DNA of 64,000 nucleotides, from NCBI GenBank assembly GCA_016703895.1, contig JADJBE010000005.1, positions 1-64,000 on the forward strand, written 5' to 3'. Shown one piece after another: positions 35,965-44,114 of this stretch; the first letter of the stretch is position 1; every line of letters starts with the position of its first letter. The translations under genes were made by a program, and so were the position numbers. The DNA is from Pseudomonadota bacterium (GTDB lineage Bacteria > Pseudomonadota > Gammaproteobacteria > Steroidobacterales > Steroidobacteraceae). Below the pieces are notes generated by a model, which saw only the letters and a list, made by a program, of their open reading frames with translations, was not told where the DNA came from and ran no database searches.

Positions 35965-37578
35965 ATGAACAGTTCGCTGCTATCGTTTGTCAGAGTCGGG
36001 TTTGTCAGCGTATGCACGCTGCTCACAACCGCTGCGTTTGCACCTACCGCAGCGGCAGCCGAACGCGTTCTGCATCGCTCCGGCACCGACGATCCCACCA
36101 CCATCGATCCACACAAGGTGGCCTATCCTGGCGAGACAACCGTCATGTCGGATTTGTTTGTCGGCCTGGCTGCGCTCGATGCCGCCGGCAAAGCCGTGCC
36201 CGGGTGCGCGGAATCCTGGCAAGTCAGCCCCGACGGCATGCGCTGGACGTTTCGACTGCGGCCGGATTTGAAATGGTCGGATGGTACGTCGTTGCGCGCA
36301 GAGGAGTTCGTTTGGTCGATGCGTCGAGCGCTCGATCCCGGCACCGCATTTCCCTATGCCGGCCGTATGTTCTCGATCAAGAACGCGCGCGCGGTCGCCA
36401 CCGGCAAGCTTGGCGTCGCTGAGCTTGGCGTGCGCGCGCCGGATGCCCGTACCGTAGTGATCGAGCTGGAGCACCCGACCCCTTACTTGCCTGAAGTCGT
36501 GGCAACATTTGGCCTGCCAGTGCCACGTGCGCGCATCGAGAAATTCGGCAGCGATTGGGTGCAGTCTGGAAACTTTGCTAACAACGGACCGTTTACGCTC
36601 GAGCGCTGGTCACCCAATAGCAGCATGCGTCTGAAGAAGAACCGCTTTTTCTATGACGCGGCCAATGTTCAACTCGATGCCGTGGTGCATTACCCCGTAT
36701 CCCAGCCGATGACGGCGCTAAGACGATTCGCCGCCGGTGAGTTTGATTTCACTATGGCCGTGCCGCCCGATCAACTCGATTGGGTGGCGCGCAATGCTCC
36801 GCGAGCGCTACGTTCGAGCCCCGGGCTCGGCGTTGAAGTGCTGGCATTCAACACAAGGTCCGGTCCAACACGTGACGTACGCGTCCGCCGCGCGCTCTCG
36901 CTGGCACTCGATCGGGATTCGCTCGCCCGTAGTGTGCTGGGCGACGCCAGACTGGCGGCCTGGAATTTCGTACCACCGGTGACAACCGACTATCCGCGGG
37001 GCGCGTTGCCGGAGTATCACGATTGGCCGTTGGCGCAACGGCGAGCAGAAGCCAAACGACTCCTGGAAGCGGCGGGCTTCGGTCCGGGCACACCATTGAC
37101 GTTGCGTCTCGCGTTTCCAGCCAACGACTTCAACAAGCGCATTGCTGTGGTGCTCGATGCCATGTGGCGGCAGATCGGTGTGCGTGCTCAGCTTGAATCC
37201 AAGGAGCAACGCTCGCTCGCGGCAACGATTGTGTCCGGCGACTTTGATGCCGTGCGGCAACTGTGGCTCGGCGGGTATTCGGACGCCCTAGCGTTCCTTG
37301 AACGTTTTGATGGCTCTGCAGCGGGAACGACTGTCAATCCTACTGGCTACCGCAACGCCAAGTTCGATGGCTTGCTGCGCCAGGCGGAGGCGGAGGTAGA
37401 CATAAATCGTCGCGCTGCGCTATTGCGACAAGCCGAGACGTTGGTGGTCGCCGATCAACCGGCGATGCCCATTTATTTCTTCGTGAGTCGCAGATTGGTC
37501 TCGCCGCAGCTCACAGGGTGGACAGACAATCCACGCGGCATCCATGTCTCGCGTTTCATGCGTGTTCCAGCCCGCTAA
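35965..37578 (+). CDS. oppA: ABC transporter substrate-binding protein, OppA family (SBP_bac_5)
   Basis: The 537-residue protein starts at ATG 35965. The signal peptide ends near AAAAERV; the cysteine in it is not in a lipobox, so the mature protein is probably soluble in the periplasm. Signatures are SGTDDPTTIDPHKVAYPGETTVMSDLFVGLAALDAAGKAVPGCAESWQVSPDGMRWTFRLRPDLKWSDGT, GPFTLERWSPNSSMRLKKN and the ending WTDNPRGIHVSRFM. It is related to the protein at 30655 and begins 10 bases after the reductase gene, suggesting co-transcription. It is a second candidate partner for oppBCDF. Confidence 0.93.
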   Translation: MNSSLLSFVRVGFVSVCTLLTTAAFAPTAAAAERVLHRSGTDDPTTIDPHKVAYPGETTVMSDLFVGLAALDAAGKAVPGCAESWQVSPDGMRWTFRLRPDLKWSDGTSLRAEEFVWSMRRALDPGTAFPYAGRMFSIKNARAVATGKLGVAELGVRAPDARTVVIELEHPTPYLPEVVATFGLPVPRARIEKFGSDWVQSGNFANNGPFTLERWSPNSSMRLKKNRFFYDAANVQLDAVVHYPVSQPMTALRRFAAGEFDFTMAVPPDQLDWVARNAPRALRSSPGLGVEVLAFNTRSGPTRDVRVRRALSLALDRDSLARSVLGDARLAAWNFVPPVTTDYPRGALPEYHDWPLAQRRAEAKRLLEAAGFGPGTPLTLRLAFPANDFNKRIAVVLDAMWRQIGVRAQLESKEQRSLAATIVSGDFDAVRQLWLGGYSDALAFLERFDGSAAGTTVNPTGYRNAKFDGLLRQAEAEVDINRRAALLRQAETLVVADQPAMPIYFFVSRRLVSPQLTGWTDNPRGIHVSRFMRVPAR

Positions 37579-37618
37579 CAGCTAGGCGAGTGCGCTCGAT
37601 TCCGCTACGATCTGGCCC

Positions 37619-38347
37619 ATGGACCCATTGATTCTCACGCTGAGCGCCGCCGGCATAGCCGTACTCCACACGGCACTTGGACCAGATCACTATCTGCCGT
37701 TTGCCGCCTTGGGCGCTGCCCGCCGGTGGAGCGTGGCGCGGACGCTCACGATCACTGCCATTTGTGGCGTTGGTCACGTCGTCGCGTCGCTGGTGCTGGC
37801 CGCGATCGCACTTGGCGCGGGCTCGGTCGCGATGCAACTGACCGGCATAACCGAAGTACGAGGTGACATCGCGGCGTGGCTGATGGTCGCTTTTGGGGTT
37901 GCGTATGCGCTGTATGGTCTCAAATTCATCCTGCGCGAGATCAATTCGCATTCCCATGCGCATGCGCACGCTGACGGCACGCAGCATGCCCACGGTCACC
38001 AGCACCACGCCGGGCATCTGCACCCGCATGTCGCGCTCGATGAGGCAGCGGCACGCAAGCAAGGCGTGGTCGCCGTCGGTTGGGCGTTGTTCATCATATT
38101 TCTATTCGGGCCATGCGAGCCGCTCATTCCGCTGGTCATGGCACCAGCCTCGCAAGGCGCTTGGCTCACTGTGGTGAGCGTCGTCGGGGTGTTCGCGGTG
38201 ACAACAATAGGTACGATGCTGGCTATCGTCTGGGTGCTGGCGTCCGGGTTAGCGCGCGCGCCGGCGCTGCGTGCCAGCGCCTATGTACATTCTGCAGCTG
38301 GCGCAACGGTTGCCGCCTGTGGCGCGGCGATGCTGCTCGGTCTGTAA
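37619..38347 (+). CDS. UreH/NicO-type metal (probably nickel) transporter with histidine-rich loop
   Basis: The 242-residue membrane protein has about six hydrophobic segments. The first helix holds LHTALGPDHYLPFAALG, the HxxxxPDH-type metal motif of UreH/NicO-like transporters. A cytoplasmic or periplasmic loop at about 111-137 contains twelve histidines in 27 residues (HSHAHAHADGTQHAHGHQHH and more). The second half begins GVVAVGWALFIIFLFGPCEPLIPLVMAPA, with a GPCEP motif common in this superfamily. It likely moves Ni2+ or Co2+; direction (uptake or efflux) cannot be told. No urease or hydrogenase gene is nearby; the downstream double cupin is a possible metal user. Confidence 0.85.
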   Translation: MDPLILTLSAAGIAVLHTALGPDHYLPFAALGAARRWSVARTLTITAICGVGHVVASLVLAAIALGAGSVAMQLTGITEVRGDIAAWLMVAFGVAYALYGLKFILREINSHSHAHAHADGTQHAHGHQHHAGHLHPHVALDEAAARKQGVVAVGWALFIIFLFGPCEPLIPLVMAPASQGAWLTVVSVVGVFAVTTIGTMLAIVWVLASGLARAPALRASAYVHSAAGATVAACGAAMLLGL

Positions 38348-38397
38348 GGAGTTCTAAGCGGTCCACCATCAGTCGACCACTAGCCGACGCGAGTCTT

Positions 38398-38426
38398 TTG
38401 CGATATGGCCGGTTGGAGTATAAGAT
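38398..38426 (+). promoter_or_regulatory. Candidate sigma70-type promoter
   Basis: TTGCGA (38398-38403), a 17-base spacer and TAAGAT (38421-38426) match four of six consensus positions in each box. An overlapping TATAAG (38419-38424) gives a second reading. It lies 44 bases upstream of the small gene at 38470 and would drive it and the cupin gene. This is prediction only. Confidence 0.35.
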
Positions 38427-38469
38427 CAACCGTTACGTTGAACCCGATCGAAAGTAAGAGGGACAGACG

Positions 38470-38723
38470 ATGAAGTCGATTCCGCATACGCGCAGCCGTG
38501 AAGTCGAAGCATGGCTCAAGCGCGAAATCAAAGAGCAGAAGGCGCGCTACGCCAAGATCGTACGCGAGCAGGATGCACTTTCCCCAAGCGCGACAAATGG
38601 ATCGCCGAGTTTCTAGAGCGTCTGCAAACGCGCGGTGTCCATGTTCACTACGACCAGATGCGCAAAGTCCGCCCGGAAGAGATTCCGGTGAAGCCGAAGC
38701 GCAAATTCATAGTCGTGTTTTAA
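38470..38723 (+). pseudogene. Small basic protein gene, frameshifted in a T3C4 run
   Basis: From ATG 38470 (AGAGGGA box upstream) the frame reads KSIPHTRSREVEAWLKREIK and continues to VREQDA, then stops early at 38614-38616. The adjacent frame resumes FPKRDKWIAEFLERLQTRGV and ends KPKRKFIVVF at 38723. One base missing from TTTCCCC near 38578-38584 restores an 84-residue, lysine/arginine-rich, helical protein. I do not recognise the family. It sits 15 bases before the cupin gene, so it was probably the first gene of a two-gene unit. Confidence 0.6.
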
Positions 38724-38738
38724 AGCGAGATCAATCCT

Positions 38739-39692
38739 ATGGCACGCCCACATATCGAACCCTTTGTAGATCGCGACGTCGGTTTCAAGAAAATGACGCT
38801 GCCCGGATTTCCGAAGGGCATGCTCTACAAGATGCTCTCCATGGACACGGACGATGGCGCCTGTTCCATGACCGTGGCATTCAGCCCTGGCTACAAACAG
38901 CCGCCCGGCATGAGCTACACGGAATACGAGCTATTCATCCAGTCTGGCTACATTGTCGTTGGCGAGAAAGTCTGGGGCCCCGGCAGTTACTTCTACGTCC
39001 CAGCGGGCGTGTCGATCGAGGCGATCACCTCGCCCCGCGGCGCCACCGGTCTGCTGTTCTACAACTACGGTGAGCCGTCGTTCGTTGAGTCCGACGCCGA
39101 CCATTCCAAAGCCGAGCGGCATCAGTTTGCGGCGGTCAACTCGTACGACAACATGCAGTGGACCTCGACCAATTTCTTCCCGGCCACCGCGCCCGGTTGT
39201 CTCGTCAAGATCCTGCGCTTCGATCAGCGGACGCAGGGCTTCACGTTCCTGTACTGCATGACGCCGAACTTCTGGCAGGACAACATCTCCTACCACGACT
39301 GCGCGGAAGAGGCGTATCACATCTGGGGCACGTCCTGGATGATGCAGTTCGGCGACTTGCCGACCGGCGGATATTTCTATCGCCCGCCGTATATCAACCA
39401 TGGTGCTTTTGCCAGCAAGCTCGGCATTCTCGCTATCGGACGCACCGATACGCAGCTCTACAACCACTTCCACTTCAATCCGTGGACCAATGTTGAAGAA
39501 AACCGCGAGCGCGCGGCCAACCGCATCATGCAGTGGAAGCCCGATCTCTATAAGTGGATCAACATGCAGGGCCACAACCATCCGGTCGACTTCGAGTACG
39601 ACCATGGCCATGCCCACGGCGATGCAAACCATCACCACGGCGACGGGATGGTTGAGCACAAGCACAAGAAGAAGACGCGGCGCAAGAAATAG
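38739..39692 (+). CDS. Double-cupin protein with histidine-rich C-terminal tail (DUF4437-like)
   Basis: The 317-residue protein has two cupin-like halves. The first covers SMTVAFSPGYKQPPG, YTEYELFIQSGYIVVGEKVWGPGSYFYVPAGV. The second covers TLLYCMT-type FTFLYCMTPNFWQDN, HDCAEEAYHIWGTSWM, LPTGGYFYRPPYINHGAF. The canonical metal-binding histidines are only partly kept in the first half; the second keeps HDCAEEAYH and NHGAF. The tail (about 283-317) is packed with His then Lys: HGHAHGDANHHHGDG, EHKHKKKTRRKK. Spacing after the broken small gene is 15 bases. Catalysis is possible but unproven; the tail suggests Ni/Zn/Cu binding. A terminator follows. Confidence 0.75.
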   Translation: MARPHIEPFVDRDVGFKKMTLPGFPKGMLYKMLSMDTDDGACSMTVAFSPGYKQPPGMSYTEYELFIQSGYIVVGEKVWGPGSYFYVPAGVSIEAITSPRGATGLLFYNYGEPSFVESDADHSKAERHQFAAVNSYDNMQWTSTNFFPATAPGCLVKILRFDQRTQGFTFLYCMTPNFWQDNISYHDCAEEAYHIWGTSWMMQFGDLPTGGYFYRPPYINHGAFASKLGILAIGRTDTQLYNHFHFNPWTNVEENRERAANRIMQWKPDLYKWINMQGHNHPVDFEYDHGHAHGDANHHHGDGMVEHKHKKKTRRKK

Positions 39693-39710
39693 TCCGCGTT
39701 GAGGTACTCT

Positions 39711-39743
39711 CAGAAGGGTCGCGCAAGCGGCCCTTCTGCGTTT
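39711..39743 (+). terminator. Rho-independent terminator-like hairpin after the cupin gene
   Basis: CAGAAGGG (39711-39718) pairs perfectly with CCCTTCTG (39731-39738) around a 12-base loop, followed after CG by TTT. It lies 19 bases after the cupin stop and 28 bases before the gnd start. The stem is strong but the T-run is short. Confidence 0.6.
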
Positions 39744-39770
39744 GGGCGAAGTATTTTCAAGGAGCCTGCA

Positions 39771-40688
39771 ATGTCATTTGCAATGGTCGGACTCGGCAAG
39801 ATGGGCGGCAACATGGTGCGCCGGCTCGCGCGCGGTGGCCTTAGGACGTGGGTATTCGATCGTAATCCGGCAGCGCGGGCGAGCTTGGCGCGCGACACCG
39901 GTGCCACGGACTGTGCATCGCTGGACGAATTGGTAGCTGCTCTGCAGGCGCCCCGAATCATTTGGTTGATGCTGCCGGCCGGTGCCGCAACGCAATCCAC
40001 GATCGATACGCTGCTGCCGCTGCTGGCCGCAGGCGACATCCTCGTCGACGGGGCAAATGCTTGGTATCGCGACACCACAATTCGAGCGACGACAGCGGCT
40101 GAGCGCGGCATACAGCTCGTCGACGTTGGCGTCTCGGGCGGGGTCTGGGGCCTGGAAGAGGGCTACGGTCTGATGATCGGTGGCGACGAGCGCAGCGTTG
40201 CGCTGCTGCAGCCGTATTTCGAGGCGCTGGCGCCCGCGCCCAACCATGGTTGGCTGCATTGCGGTCCATCGGGCGCGGGCCATTTCGTCAAGATGGTTCA
40301 CAACGGGATCGAGTACGGTGCAATGCAAGCCTACGCCGAGGGCATCGCCTTGATGGCCGCCAAGCCAGGCATGGATCTCGACGTCGCCAAGATCACCGAG
40401 AGCTGGCGGCACGGCACAGTCATCCGTTCCTGGCTGTTGGATTTGACCGCGGATTTCCTGGCGCAGGATCAAAAACTCACCGACATTGCGCCCAACGTTG
40501 CGGACTCAGGCGAGGGGCGCTGGACCGCGATCGAAGCAATCGAGCTGGGGATACCGACCCCCGTCATGACCTCGGCGCTGTTATCGCGCTTCAGCAGCCA
40601 GGGTCAAGGCGACTATGGCAACAAGGTGCTGGCGCGGATGCGCCAAGCCTTCGGCGGTCATGCAGTGAAGTCAGCCGGCAAGCCTTGA
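39771..40688 (+). CDS. gnd: 6-phosphogluconate dehydrogenase, decarboxylating (short GndA-type)
   Basis: From ATG 39771 (AAGGAG box upstream) the protein has 305 residues, the length of the short, often NAD-preferring class rather than the 470-residue class. [20 protein letters not shown] (4-23) is the dinucleotide fold. DVGVSGGVWGLEEGYGLMIGGDE (about 121-143) and GAGHFVKMVHNGIEYGAMQAYAEG (about 174-197) carry the substrate and catalytic Lys/Asn residues. It converts 6-phosphogluconate to ribulose-5-phosphate and CO2. It faces pgl and zwf, overlapping the end of pgl by 31 bases. Confidence 0.95.
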   Translation: MSFAMVGLGKMGGNMVRRLARGGLRTWVFDRNPAARASLARDTGATDCASLDELVAALQAPRIIWLMLPAGAATQSTIDTLLPLLAAGDILVDGANAWYRDTTIRATTAAERGIQLVDVGVSGGVWGLEEGYGLMIGGDERSVALLQPYFEALAPAPNHGWLHCGPSGAGHFVKMVHNGIEYGAMQAYAEGIALMAAKPGMDLDVAKITESWRHGTVIRSWLLDLTADFLAQDQKLTDIAPNVADSGEGRWTAIEAIELGIPTPVMTSALLSRFSSQGQGDYGNKVLARMRQAFGGHAVKSAGKP

Positions 40689-41383
40689 GCGGCAGCGGCA
40701 TCGGCGATGACGGTCGCGCGCTCGCGCGACACGCCTAGGGCTGGCATCGCTGCATAGTCCTCGGTGTTGCCGCCGCGCGCCAGGAGGGCTGTCAGGACGG
40801 CGGACTTGCTGGCCCCTGTCACCAACCACAGTATGCGACGCGCGCGGTTGATGGCCGGGTAGGTCAGGGTCATGCGGCGGGTGCCAAAGTACTCGCCCGT
40901 CACGACCACGTCTCGTTCACGCTCATCGAGGGCCGGGTCGTTAGGGACTAACGACGCGGTATGACCGTCGTCGCCAAGACCGAGCTGCACTAGATCGAGC
41001 CACAGCCGGCCGCCACAGAGTAGTTCCAGCTCCTCGCCATAGCGGCTGGCAGCGGTGTCCAGCGCGTCGGCGTCGACGGGCATCGCATGCAAATGCTGCG
41101 CTGGCACGACACCGGCAGTCACGAAGATCTCGCGCATGAACTTCGCATTCCGACGGTCATCGTCGGCTGGCACGACCCGTTCGTCGACTTGCGCGAGGTG
41201 GGTTTGCTCCCACGGAATGCTGCGCTTGGCGAGCTCGGTGAATGCCAGCCAAGGCGTGCGGCCGCCGCTCAAGGCGACTACGGCTCGACCGCGCTCGGCA
41301 ATATCGTCGGCGATGGCGGCTGCCATCCAGTCCGCTGCACGACGTGCAACGGAGTTGATATCTGCTTCGACGATCAGGTGCAT
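40658..41383 (-). CDS. pgl: 6-phosphogluconolactonase
   Basis: The 241-residue protein starts at ATG 41383, ten bases inside the end of zwf. [45 protein letters not shown] matches the DevB/SOL-type lactonase. [18 protein letters not shown] (about 149-166) is the conserved active-site region and [21 protein letters not shown] follows. It hydrolyses 6-phosphogluconolactone. Its 3-prime end overlaps gnd tail to tail. The zwf-pgl pair is translationally coupled, with gnd on the opposite strand completing the pathway. Confidence 0.95.
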   Translation of the reverse strand: MHLIVEADINSVARRAADWMAAAIADDIAERGRAVVALSGGRTPWLAFTELAKRSIPWEQTHLAQVDERVVPADDDRRNAKFMREIFVTAGVVPAQHLHAMPVDADALDTAASRYGEELELLCGGRLWLDLVQLGLGDDGHTASLVPNDPALDERERDVVVTGEYFGTRRMTLTYPAINRARRILWLVTGASKSAVLTALLARGGNTEDYAAMPALGVSRERATVIADAAAAQGLPADFTA

Positions 41384-42774
41384 GGAGGATCTCGCTCGGG
41401 GTGTGGGTTGTACCAGCCGCCATGGCGCTCGACCAGACGGTCTGCTGCTGTCGGCCCCCAAGTCCCCGGATCATACATCTCAACCGACGGTGCGCGCGCG
41501 AGCAGATGGTCGACGAACTCCCACGCGGCCTCGACCGCGTCCTGGCGGGCAAACAACCGCTGATCGCCGCGCATCGCATCGGCGATCAGCCGCTCGTACG
41601 GGCTCATCTCATGCGTCTCGGCATTGCTCGCAAACAACTCGACGCCGCGCCCTGTCATCGTCTCGCCAGCGCTCTTGACTCGCGCGCCAAGCGCGATCGC
41701 GACCCGATCGGGACCCAGCCGGAACCGCAGGTAGTTGACGCGCTCACAAGCGGGTTCGTCGAACAATTGTTGCGGCGGGCGATTGAACGTCACCATGACT
41801 TCGGTCGAGGTCTGTTGCAGCGACTTGCCGGTGCGTATATAGAACGGCACACCCGACCAACGCCACGATTCGATACCAAAACGGAAAGCAGCGTACGTCT
41901 CGACATCCGAATTGGCAGCAACACCTGACTCCTGTCGATAGCCCACGTACTGGCCACGTACGACCGATCGGTCGCCCTCGATGACGAGCGCACGCAGGAT
42001 CTTGATCTTCTCGTCGCGCAGCGCTTCGCCATCCATGGACGTCGGCGGCTCCATCGCCAGGATCGCCAGGATCTGCAGTAGATGGTTTTGCACGACGTCG
42101 CGAAGGGCGCCGAGCTCCTCATACAACTTGCCGCGCCCTTGCACATCGAACTGCTCGGCCATCGTGATCTGTACTTGCTCGATGTAATTGCGATTCCACA
42201 GTGGCTCGAGCATGGCGTTGGCAAAGCGAAAATAGAGCAGGTTCTGCACGGGTTCCTTGCCGAGAAAATGATCGATCCGAAAAATCGCGCGCTCGTCGAA
42301 GTACCGATGCAGCTCGCGGTTGATGGTGCGCGCGGAATCCAGATCGCGCCCGAGCGGCTTCTCCACCATGACGCGAGCACCCGCCGCCGCACCCGCCTTG
42401 CCGAGGTTCTCCACCACAGTGCGGAACAAGCTCGGCGGGATGGCCAGATAGTGCAGCGGATGCGCGGACCCGCCGAGCTCCCGCTTCAGAGTGTCGAACG
42501 TGGCGGGCGCCTGATAATCGCCATCCACATACCGCAGGCGCGCGCACAGTTGTTCGAGCGCAGCGGCGTCAACCGAGTCGACGCTACGCCTGACGCTGTC
42601 CCGCACCCGTTCACGCAGCGCCTCGAGACCCATGCCACCACGCGCCACACCGACCACCGGCACGTCTAGCCGCGCACGCTGGGTGAGATGGTAAAGCGCC
42701 GGAAAGATCTTCTTGTAGGCCAGGTCGCCGGTGATTCCAAAGACGACCAGCGCGTCGGTCGTCGCGTTCGCCAT
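41374..42774 (-). CDS. zwf: Glucose-6-phosphate 1-dehydrogenase
   Basis: The 466-residue enzyme has [19 protein letters not shown] (about 12-30), the NADP-binding GxTGDLA motif, and [21 protein letters not shown] (about 160-180), the DHxLGKE catalytic block with His and Lys. [34 protein letters not shown] and [13 protein letters not shown] complete the family. It oxidises glucose-6-phosphate to the lactone. The start follows the methyltransferase stop by 3 bases, so the two may be co-transcribed. The chain is about 25 residues shorter than E. coli Zwf. Confidence 0.95.
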   Translation of the reverse strand: MANATTDALVVFGITGDLAYKKIFPALYHLTQRARLDVPVVGVARGGMGLEALRERVRDSVRRSVDSVDAAALEQLCARLRYVDGDYQAPATFDTLKRELGGSAHPLHYLAIPPSLFRTVVENLGKAGAAAGARVMVEKPLGRDLDSARTINRELHRYFDERAIFRIDHFLGKEPVQNLLYFRFANAMLEPLWNRNYIEQVQITMAEQFDVQGRGKLYEELGALRDVVQNHLLQILAILAMEPPTSMDGEALRDEKIKILRALVIEGDRSVVRGQYVGYRQESGVAANSDVETYAAFRFGIESWRWSGVPFYIRTGKSLQQTSTEVMVTFNRPPQQLFDEPACERVNYLRFRLGPDRVAIALGARVKSAGETMTGRGVELFASNAETHEMSPYERLIADAMRGDQRLFARQDAVEAAWEFVDHLLARAPSVEMYDPGTWGPTAADRLVERHGGWYNPHPERDPPCT

Positions 42775-42777
42775 CGG

Positions 42778-43971
42778 CTACTTCACGCCGCCGAAAATGA
42801 ACCAGCTCGCACCGTTGCCATGGGCCGGTGCCGGACGCGCGCCGCGCGCCACCGCAGCAAATTCGGCATCGGGGACGGTCGTGTAGTTAGGGATGCGGGT
42901 CTTGAAAGTACTTTTTGCCGCAAACCCGGCGCGCACGCATTCCTGCAGCGGATCGCCGGCCCGAAAGCCCGCGTAATGCGGTTCGTTGTTGTAGTAGGCA
43001 TCCCAATCGAGATAGAAGTTGTAATACGGATCGCATTCGTCGGCCGGCGGCAGCTCCATGTGCACCATGGCACCGCCGGGCCGCAAGACTCGATGGATCT
43101 CCTTCAAGATGGCGCGATTGGAACTCATCGACTGTTCGTGCAGGAAAAAGCTCGACACGACCAAATCGAAATGGCCATCAGGAAAATCCATCTGGCGCGC
43201 ATCCATCTGCGCGTAATGGACGTTGTAGCCGTGGGAGCGGGCGAGCGCGTGCCCAAAGCGCAGCATCGGCGCGCCCACGTCTATGCCATATCCTTCAGCC
43301 GACTTGAAAACATCCAGGTAGGGCAGCAGATTCTTGCCGTCAGTCGTGCCGACGTCGAGAATTCGCTTGGGCTTGAACGTTGGGAAGCGGACACGTAGCC
43401 ACTGCGCAATCGAATTCGCAACACCACCGCCTTTGACTCGCAATTTCAGCCCCGCGCTGAAAACCTGGGTGCCATGGTTGTAGACCGCACCCATTACGGC
43501 ATCATCCGGATGGAACTCGGTATGAAAGCAGCCGGGCATCAGGTGGATATCCATCGCACTCACATCGCGCGGGATTGGCAATTGGGGGTTGAGCCGCAGT
43601 GACCCTGGGCCGGCGCGACGTGCCACAGCTTTGGCCACCGCATTGATGCGTGCCGCATTGCGCTCGACCTGCGGCAACACCGTCCACCAGGTCAGCTCCT
43701 GCGCCACGTAGCGCAGACTGCTCCAGGCGCGAAAATACCGATGCTCCAGCATCGCGCGCCGGATTTCCCGCCCGTCCCGTGGTGGGCGTTTGGCGGCCTG
43801 CTTGAATGCCGGCAGGACCTCGTGTTCATAGGCACGGCGCAAGCTCTGCGCCATGTCCACCATCACGCGCTTGCGCAGACTCGAAACAAAGCGCTGGCGC
43901 GCGCGCTCATTGTGCGTCGGCTGCGCAATGTTCTCAATTGATTCATGCTGCGGATTGAGGCTGCCGTCCAT
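42778..43971 (-). CDS. Class I SAM-dependent methyltransferase
   Basis: The 397-residue protein has a long N-terminal helical region (about 1-190) and a class I methyltransferase core: KRILDVGTTDGKNLLPYLDVF (motif I, about 202-222), HYAQMDARQMDFPDGHFDLVVSSFFLHE (about 256-284) and EIHRVLRPGGAMVHMELPPADE (about 295-316). The C-terminus GASWFIFGGVK is tidy. The methyl acceptor is unknown; the core resembles UbiE/quinone- or small-molecule methyltransferases. It lies upstream of zwf and divergent from the aminotransferase gene across 143 AT-richer bases that must contain both promoters. Confidence 0.88.
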   Translation of the reverse strand: MDGSLNPQHESIENIAQPTHNERARQRFVSSLRKRVMVDMAQSLRRAYEHEVLPAFKQAAKRPPRDGREIRRAMLEHRYFRAWSSLRYVAQELTWWTVLPQVERNAARINAVAKAVARRAGPGSLRLNPQLPIPRDVSAMDIHLMPGCFHTEFHPDDAVMGAVYNHGTQVFSAGLKLRVKGGGVANSIAQWLRVRFPTFKPKRILDVGTTDGKNLLPYLDVFKSAEGYGIDVGAPMLRFGHALARSHGYNVHYAQMDARQMDFPDGHFDLVVSSFFLHEQSMSSNRAILKEIHRVLRPGGAMVHMELPPADECDPYYNFYLDWDAYYNNEPHYAGFRAGDPLQECVRAGFAAKSTFKTRIPNYTTVPDAEFAAVARGARPAPAHGNGASWFIFGGVK

Positions 43972-44114
43972 CGTCTATTGCTACCTTTCAGTTAGAGAGT
44001 TTTGTCTACCGGATGCGCAGAATACCATCGGAAATGCTGCAGTTTTTGCGGCGGCACGGTACTGTACAGGCTTGATATCTGCATCCACCAGCCACAGTTG
44101 AACAATAGAAATTT

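Noticed and set aside
38570..38590. Programmed -1 frameshift in the small gene
   Set aside because: The tract does not fit X-XXY-YYZ in the zero frame, and no clear downstream stem-loop was seen. A one-base homopolymer loss is simpler.
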